A stretch of DNA of 64,000 nucleotides from Artemisia argyi. Taxonomy: Eukaryota > Streptophyta > Magnoliopsida > Asterales > Asteraceae. The position numbers and the translations under genes were made by a program. Below, in pieces: positions 57,994 to 64,000 of the stretch (positions within the stretch are counted from its first letter, which is position 1; every line of letters starts with the position of its first letter). Where the stretch lies: positions 187,794,749-187,858,748 of the forward strand of contig CM060708.1 of assembly GCA_030686995.1 (NCBI GenBank), read 5' to 3'. The notes under the pieces are model-generated. The model was not told the origin of the DNA. It saw only the letters and a list, made by a program, of their open reading frames with translations, and searched no databases.

Positions 57994-59307
57994 TGTTAGA
58001 CCCGTTTCCCGGGTGTTGGGACCCCACCCTAGATGAAAGTGAATAAAGACTTTATGTGATTGGCCAGTCAACGAAAGTTGCGTAATGGTCAAACCCGATA
58101 GCCAATTAATAGTCAAAGTATGACTAATATAGTTATATAAATGTAATGCATAACTAAAGGGGCCTAAGTTGCCAAGTGTTATATATGTTATAAAGTTAGT
58201 TGTGGCTTAAATAGAAGGAAAGAGACTTGAAGGGCCATTGATTGGTGCTAAACCACCTAACTTAATTTAACCAAAGAATGGTCAACTAAGTCAAATAGCC
58301 TAGATCAATACTCCGGGTAATATAATGTATCACCGGGTCGTTAAATCCCGTTGATGTGTGAAATGTGACTTTAGCGTATTCGTAATCGGGTGTTATTCAC
58401 AGAAAAGGGTTATGATGAAAATTATTTGGAAATATAGCTTAGGAAAGCTATGTGATTGATTACGGGAATTTGGATTAAGAAGATTTGAGCTAAAAACCTA
58501 AAAATGTACGTTTTAATTAAAAACGTATACAGATGAACAGAACAAAAAGTACAACTGAAGGACTGGAAGGGGTAAAAGTGTAAATTTGATATTTTTACAA
58601 CCCTAATAATTAAAGAAAATTTTAGGAAAAATAAAAATTATTTTTACACTACTTAATTATTTATTATTAATTAATTACTAATTATCTATTTAATACTAAT
58701 TAAATTAATTAGAATTATTAAAAATACTAAAAAGGCTTAGAAAATTAAGAAAAATTTTATAAATCTAATTAAACATCATGGGAATCCTAAAAAATTATAA
58801 AAAGTTAATTCTAAGTATTTTTAAGCTAATTAAATAATTATTAAGCTAATTACTTATTAATTTCTAATTAAACTAATTATATTATAGAAAATAGAAGATG
58901 AAAAGTAAAAATTCTAGAAAAATTTATAAAAATGTTTTAACTAAAATAAAAGCTAGAAAAATTATAAAAACTAGGTTATACTATTTAAAAACTAATTATG
59001 CTATTTAATTGATTAATATTAATTAAAACTAAATTAAACTAAAATTAATTAGAAGTACCACTAAAAGACAAAATAAAAATCTGGGAAAATTTGTAAAATT
59101 ATTTTAACCTAAAATATAATTTCTAAAAATATAAAAGTGATATATTACTTAGAAATAAATTAAAAAGAAAATTAAATTGATAAATCCTATTAAATAGAAG
59201 CTATCACTATTTTTAAAGTTGGTTTTTTTGGATTTTTTCTTTTTCTAAACTAATTATAAGCTAAAAATAAGTACTTTTAACAAAAACACTTTCACTACAC
59301 CCCAAGA

Positions 59308-59330
59308 AATAAGCACTTGAAGTGCTTATT
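59308..59330. repeat. perfect 11-bp-arm palindrome
   Basis: AATAAGCACTT and AAGTGCTTATT surround a single G. Confidence 0.95.
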
Positions 59331-61785
59331 AACCCCACAGTTGACTTTTGTTGATTGTGGAGGATTTTTAAGCTCAAAATGAAGATGTGGGGTCCACAAT
59401 GGTATTTATTGGTTTCTCTCAGTTTGTTACACCATAATAAGCAAGAATAAGCCAAACTTGTGGCTTCAATAAGCCAAGAAAACACAAATAAGCTGTTTGC
59501 TCACTTGTTTCTGAGTCAGATATGGGACAAGCTTTAAGCACAAAGATAAGTGGGGTCCATTGGTCTGAAGGTCAAACTAAAGGTCAACCATTGATCCTGG
59601 GTAGGAGGGGGGTTGAATGGTGCAAGGTGGGAGCTGTGGGACCCACTGGGTCAGTCACAAAATGCCACCAAAGTTGGGGTGATGGAGCTGGTGTGCTGAT
59701 GCAGGGCAAATCCTTGCCCTGCAGTCCAATTCAAAGGGCACTTTGGGTGCTTAGAAAAAATTGCAAAAATGCAATCTTTGTAGAATCTTAAAGTTCAACT
59801 GGTAGATAATAACCCTACAAAGTTTCAAATGCTCAATCTTAATACAAAAATCAAGAAAAATCACCCAATTTTGATGAAAATTTGAGTTAGGCACTTTTTG
59901 ACTTTTTAGAAAAATTAAGATTTTGACTTCTATGAACTTGATTACTGATTTAATGACTTGAACTGATATGTTAAGCTATGATATAACCAATTTAAGTTGT
60001 AATACAAACTTAGGAAAGGATTTGATGGATTTTAGGTTCAAAAATCACCACAGATGACTGTGGTGATAACTTTCTTGTGATTTTGACTTTTGAGAGAGTT
60101 TGTGACCAAATTAAAAGTTCCCCTGAGCCTTAATACACCCACAAAGCTAAATGAAACACAGAAAGCCACAAATGACTATGTAGAGCCATGCAAACAACTT
60201 TAAACCAAACACCCCTTAAAAATCAGTTTAAGATAGAAATTTGATTCAAACAAATGCCCAATCCAATCTAATGCATAAGACTCCTATATTAAACAATTAT
60301 TGAGTAAATTAAACAGCAATAATCAACTAGACTACATAATAGAGTAGAAATAAAAAGATAAGCTCACAATAGCCTTCCAAGCCAACTGATTAGGAACCAA
60401 GGAACAAGTTAACCAATCCTATGCCCTCCCATGAGGTACCTAACCCACAGCCATCCACAATTCACTGTGCTCCTTGCTCATTCAGTCAATGATCACCAAT
60501 TTTTCATTTATTTTTTTTTCTTGATTTTTTAGTAAATATTTAAAACTGAACCTAGTATGATCTTACAAGCTTATAAAGCTTTCCAAACCTTGTTTTTAAG
60601 TTTACATAAGCTTCTGAATTACTTGTTCTTACATTAGAGACTTTAATTAGAACTTGGAAATTTAAATTGAGACTTTGAAAAGTGAAAATGAGAATTAAGC
60701 TTTAAACTAAACTTTCATTGATAAAAAGAGTTACAATGCTTGGAAAATAAACTGAAAATACAATAAAACTAAGAAAATTACACACTAAAAAGCTTCTATG
60801 AGCTTCATTATATATATCGAGCTACAAAACTAATGCTAAGCCTTCCACATGGGATCTTTTTGAAATCTGACACTCCCAAGGTCTTTGTGATGACTTCTTG
60901 ACCAAATCCCATCCATTGAATTGCTATGAGACCATTCTTAACCCTTGATCATGATTTTGGCGCCAAAATGGGTTCGGGGCTAAGTGAGTGGTTCTGGTGG
61001 GTGTTGGTGAGGGCATTAATGGTGGTGGCTTTGTTAGGTGTGAGCATTGATTGTGGGGGCTGAGTTGGTGAAAAAGGTGGAGGGGGGGGGGGGAGACAAT
61101 GTTGCCTGGTTTTGTGGGATTTGGTTGGGGAAGAAGGTCGGGTCAATGGTCTTTTGACCAATTTTGACCGTTTGACCCTGGGTATTAGTAAAAGGGAATG
61201 GGCCTAGGTGGGCTTTTGGGTGGACTGGGCAATGGGATGGGTTGGATAAGGGTTTTGGTTTTGGATTATTGTTAACAAAAAAAGGGGTCCGGATGGTTAA
61301 GTTAGGTTAACAAGGACCTTTTTTGTAATTTTAGGAAAAATGAGGGACTGAAATGGTAACTTTCCAAAAGTGCTCAAAAGGGGTAATATTGCCAATATCC
61401 ATAACTTCAAGAACCATTTTAGTATTTTTCCAATTTTCAAAATTCCAAAACTTCCCAGGGACCATTTATGCCATTTTTGGATTTTTCAGGGACTAAATAC
61501 GTAACTTTGGAAAACTTGCAACCCAAATGTAATATTTTGTGAAATTAACTTTCAAAACCTTGGGTTGACTTTTTCTTTCAAAATAAATGCATAGGGACTA
61601 AAATTGACAAGTTTTGAAACTTGGGGGACTGAAACTGCCAATACTGCAAACTTTGTACGTTTTTTCTTTGTTTTTGCACATTTTGCTTTTAAAACACATA
61701 AAACACAATCCCTGGGATATTTTAAGTATTTTGATATCTTTTTGATTGTTTTTGTGCGTTTTGGCAGTTTAAATATATAAAAAAC

Positions 61786-61807
61786 GATGAGTGTTTGAGC
61801 ACTCATC
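61786..61807. repeat. 8-bp-stem hairpin in the LTR-like unit
   Basis: GATGAGTG and CACTCATC with a 6-nt loop. On the minus strand it reads TGATGAGTGCTC from 61808, which could be an LTR start of a nested element, but no matching end was found. Confidence 0.7.
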
Positions 61808-62781
61808 AGCCATTCTTGCCAATTGCCCAAAGTCACCATCTAACTAGTGTATCTAGTTTATTCTAGACATTTCTCTCGTTATTGAGAGAGAGTGAGAAGG
61901 CCGGATCTTTTAGAGAGAAGAAAAGAGAGGGAAAGTTTGGTGATGATCTAAGATGAAGAAGATGATCAAATCTCTATGTTTATAGTCTCCCTTAGTTATG
62001 ATCATCACAAGTAAGTCTTTATGTTCTTGTTGTTATTGAAGCTTTGGATTAAGAGGAAAGTGGGAAATCATCATATGATCAAGATATGATCATATGATGA
62101 TGTAGAAAGATAGATGATTATGTTTTGATGGGTTTTGATAACCCTTGTTATGTATTTGATTATTATGTTGTTAGGTTGTGATTATTTATGAAGGATGATG
62201 ATGATGGATCATTGTGTTGTTGATGTTCTTGATGTGCTTAGCTTGGAGCTAAGGTAAGTAAAATGATGATAGCATAAGTTATATGGATTTCTATCATTAT
62301 GTGTTATGTATGTTTATGTTGAGGAGATGAGCTTAGGTTATGCCTATGTGATGCCATGCTTATGGCTTATGTGAGAATATGATGCTATGGATATGTTGAT
62401 GTTATGTGCTAGTTGTGATTTGAGTAATAAGCCATAAAGTAAGTATTTATGTTTATGATGCTTATGTGGATTGAAGTATCATGTTATGTTAGGGTCGTTT
62501 TACTTACTAAGCCTTTGTGCTTACGGTTTAGTTGTCTAACCCTTTTTGTAGGTTGGGATGCTTGTATGGATGGCTTGGATATAGTGATTAAGGATTTGAA
62601 TATGCGAGATTAAGGTAGTACGTGTAGGAGCTTAGGTAGAATACCGGGCTCATGTGTAAGTTTGTACCCCCGTTGGTCCTTTATGGGTTGGTAGCGTGTA
62701 GCCGAATGGCAAGTTGTATGTTAAGGTCGTTCAAACGACTTGGTAGTCATTTGGTATGTCAAAGTGAGTTTGAAGTGTTTA

Positions 62782-63070
62782 TAGTCAAGTATAAAGGGGT
62801 GTTTGGTTTATGTATGAAAATACCCATTTTGGGTTGTAAACGGGTCAAGTGCCCTTGGAACATGTTTGTTATGTTAATCTAATGCTTTTGGTAAATTTTG
62901 GGTGGTCAACGGTGTGTTTAAGTGTGTTAAATGGTTTATGGTCAATGTTTAAGGGGGGTGTTTGGCAAAAGGGTAAATGTACCCATTTGATGTGTAAACG
63001 GGTCAAGTGTCGTTGGAAAATGTTTGATATGTTAAATTATTGAAGTTGGTAAAGTTTGGTGCAAAACGGA
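62782..63070 (+). repeat. imperfect 158-bp tandem duplication
   Basis: AAAGGGGTGTTTGG (62793) and AAGGGGGGTGTTTGG (62951) begin two diverged copies. Both contain TACCCATTT and TGTAAACGGGTCAAGTG. Confidence 0.8.
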
Positions 63071-63572
63071 TGTGGTATGAGTAGTTTGATGTGTAAATGG
63101 GTCAAAACGGGTTTATTGCATAACCCGTCTAATTTTTAAAGTACTATTTCGGGTTAGTTGAGTATGTAAACGATTTTGTATGATATGTTAATGGCTTTGA
63201 GTGAGTTTGGTGTGGATATAAGGTAGCATGGGTCGATTATTGTGAAAAAGGGCCAAATTTCGGTTTGGATATCCCAAATTTCGGTTCATACCGAAATTTG
63301 GTACCAAATTCCTAAATTTCGGTTTGATCCGGACAGATTTTGGTAAACTTTGAAAAATCATATCTTTTAATCCGTAAGTCAATACGGGTCGCGCCACCCG
63401 TCGTTTTGAAGGTAATTGAGTCTACTTTCATTTAAAAATAGTCTCAAGTCCCGAATGTGTATAGATTTTTGTCAGTTTTCCAAAGAGTGACAGCATGTCC
63501 ATAAAAGTCAAGCGTTTCCGCGTAAAAAGCTTTAGTTTTTTACCAAAGCGGTCACGGGGTGTTACATTATGA

Positions 63573-63862
63573 ACCGTTCCATGGTTCACCTAAGAACCAA
63601 AGAAGGATCAACAACTGATACAAACTGACCTGTTATGGTAAATGTGATCCGCTTAGACATTTTGCCTCTCGATTTTGCTCTTGGCAAATACTTCGTAGTT
63701 CGTACCATAACACGTCTACCGTTCATGGTTCACTTAAGAACCAAAGAAGGACCACAATTGATACAAACCGACCTATTATGGTACATGTTGTCCACTTAGA
63801 CAACGTTGCCTCTCGTTTTTGTTCTTGGTATATATACTTTGTACCACAACACGTCTAACAAG
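63573..63862 (+). repeat. 145-bp tandem duplication at the right edge
   Basis: ACCGTTC(C)ATGGTTCAC occurs at 63573 and 63718. Both copies continue through AAGAACCAAAGAAGGA, GATACAAAC, TTGCCTCTCG and ACACGTCTA. No ORF. It lies just outside the LTR-like unit. Confidence 0.88.
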
Positions 63863-64000
63863 TCAATGTCATATTCAATACCACTAAGATCCCAACATCT
63901 CCTCTATTTTATGGCGACGTGGGATACGGAATGGAACATATAGTGTTTATATAATTGTTTGAAATTACACATATTGCAGAATACAAATCCTTCTTTGTAT
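63863..64000 (+). other. right-edge sequence, nothing recognised
   Basis: AT-rich. A TATGGCGACGTGGGATACGG-containing stretch shows no ORF or repeat that I can support. Confidence 0.4.

Larger units (their letters stand above)
57994..63566 (+). mobile_element. 5.57-kb LTR-like unit (probable giant solo LTR or non-autonomous LTR element)
   Basis: It starts TGTTAGACCC and ends GGGGTGTTACA, so the termini read TGTTAGACCC and, in reverse, TGTAACACCCC. It is flanked by TTATG on both sides (57989-57993, 63567-63571). TG...CA ends with a 5-bp duplication are the mark of LTR retrotransposons. No gag or pol coding sequence is seen and the start sequence does not recur inside, which favours a single very long LTR. 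The ending GGTCACGGGGTGTTACA resembles Ty3/gypsy LTR ends. Subregions: AT-rich 58600-59270, a palindrome at 59308-59330, a hairpin at 61786-61807, a GA-rich leader-like block near 61860-61930 and a 158-bp duplication at 62782-63070. Confidence 0.7.

Noticed and set aside
59522..59791. 89-codon open frame inside the LTR-like unit
   Set aside because: Short, no similarity, and inside an otherwise noncoding repeat. Chance openness in a locally GC-richer stretch.

Overview
The window is plant nuclear DNA: split genes with GT-AG introns, many plant transposon families, AT-rich spacers, and no operons or ribosome binding sites. The retrotransposon accessory ORFs look like types I associate with Asteraceae (daisy family). 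That family assignment is inference from remembered similarity, not from a search.

Layout. (1) 1-15684: a large Ty1/copia-type LTR retrotransposon whose 5' end is outside the window. It holds a long coiled-coil gag with a CCHC knuckle, a pol with one in-frame stop in integrase, a very regular array of short palindromes, an intact accessory ORF of about 1,413 codons, and a 3' LTR. (2) 15685-19798: the 3' part of a second, different element, with a decayed and diverged homologue of the same accessory ORF plus its own 3' LTR. (3) 21693-32191: an apparently intact 16-exon CCR4-NOT subunit 3 (NOT3) gene on the + strand. Two short terminal-inverted-repeat transposons sit in intron 8 and a SINE-like unit in intron 7. 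(4) 32192-41001: intergenic DNA with a two-exon GATA zinc-finger gene on the - strand (35383-36551) and several non-autonomous DNA transposons (Stowaway, Mutator-like, Harbinger-like). (5) 41002-47777: a Mutator-like element bounded by a TAGATTTA direct repeat. It carries a MULE/FAR1-type transposase, an OTU-like cysteine protease domain and a GRF-type zinc-finger ORF, all interrupted by stops. (6) 47778-57993: small MITEs, then a 5.2 kb Helitron-like insertion (51095-56283) whose ends are fixed by comparison with an adjacent uninterrupted duplicate, then a relic of a reverse-oriented copia element. (7) 57994-63566: a 5.57 kb unit with TG...CA ends and a TTATG target-site duplication but no coding capacity, most likely a giant solo LTR or LTR-derived unit. 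(8) The right edge holds a 145-bp tandem duplication.

Only two host genes are well supported, NOT3 (mRNA deadenylation scaffold) and the GATA factor. The rest is mostly nested mobile DNA. The observations most worth following up are the 18.5-bp-period palindrome array between pol and the accessory ORF, the transposase + OTU + GRF cargo of the MULE with a 35-bp exact piece of its own transposase inside an upstream hairpin, and the Helitron with its built-in empty-site control.
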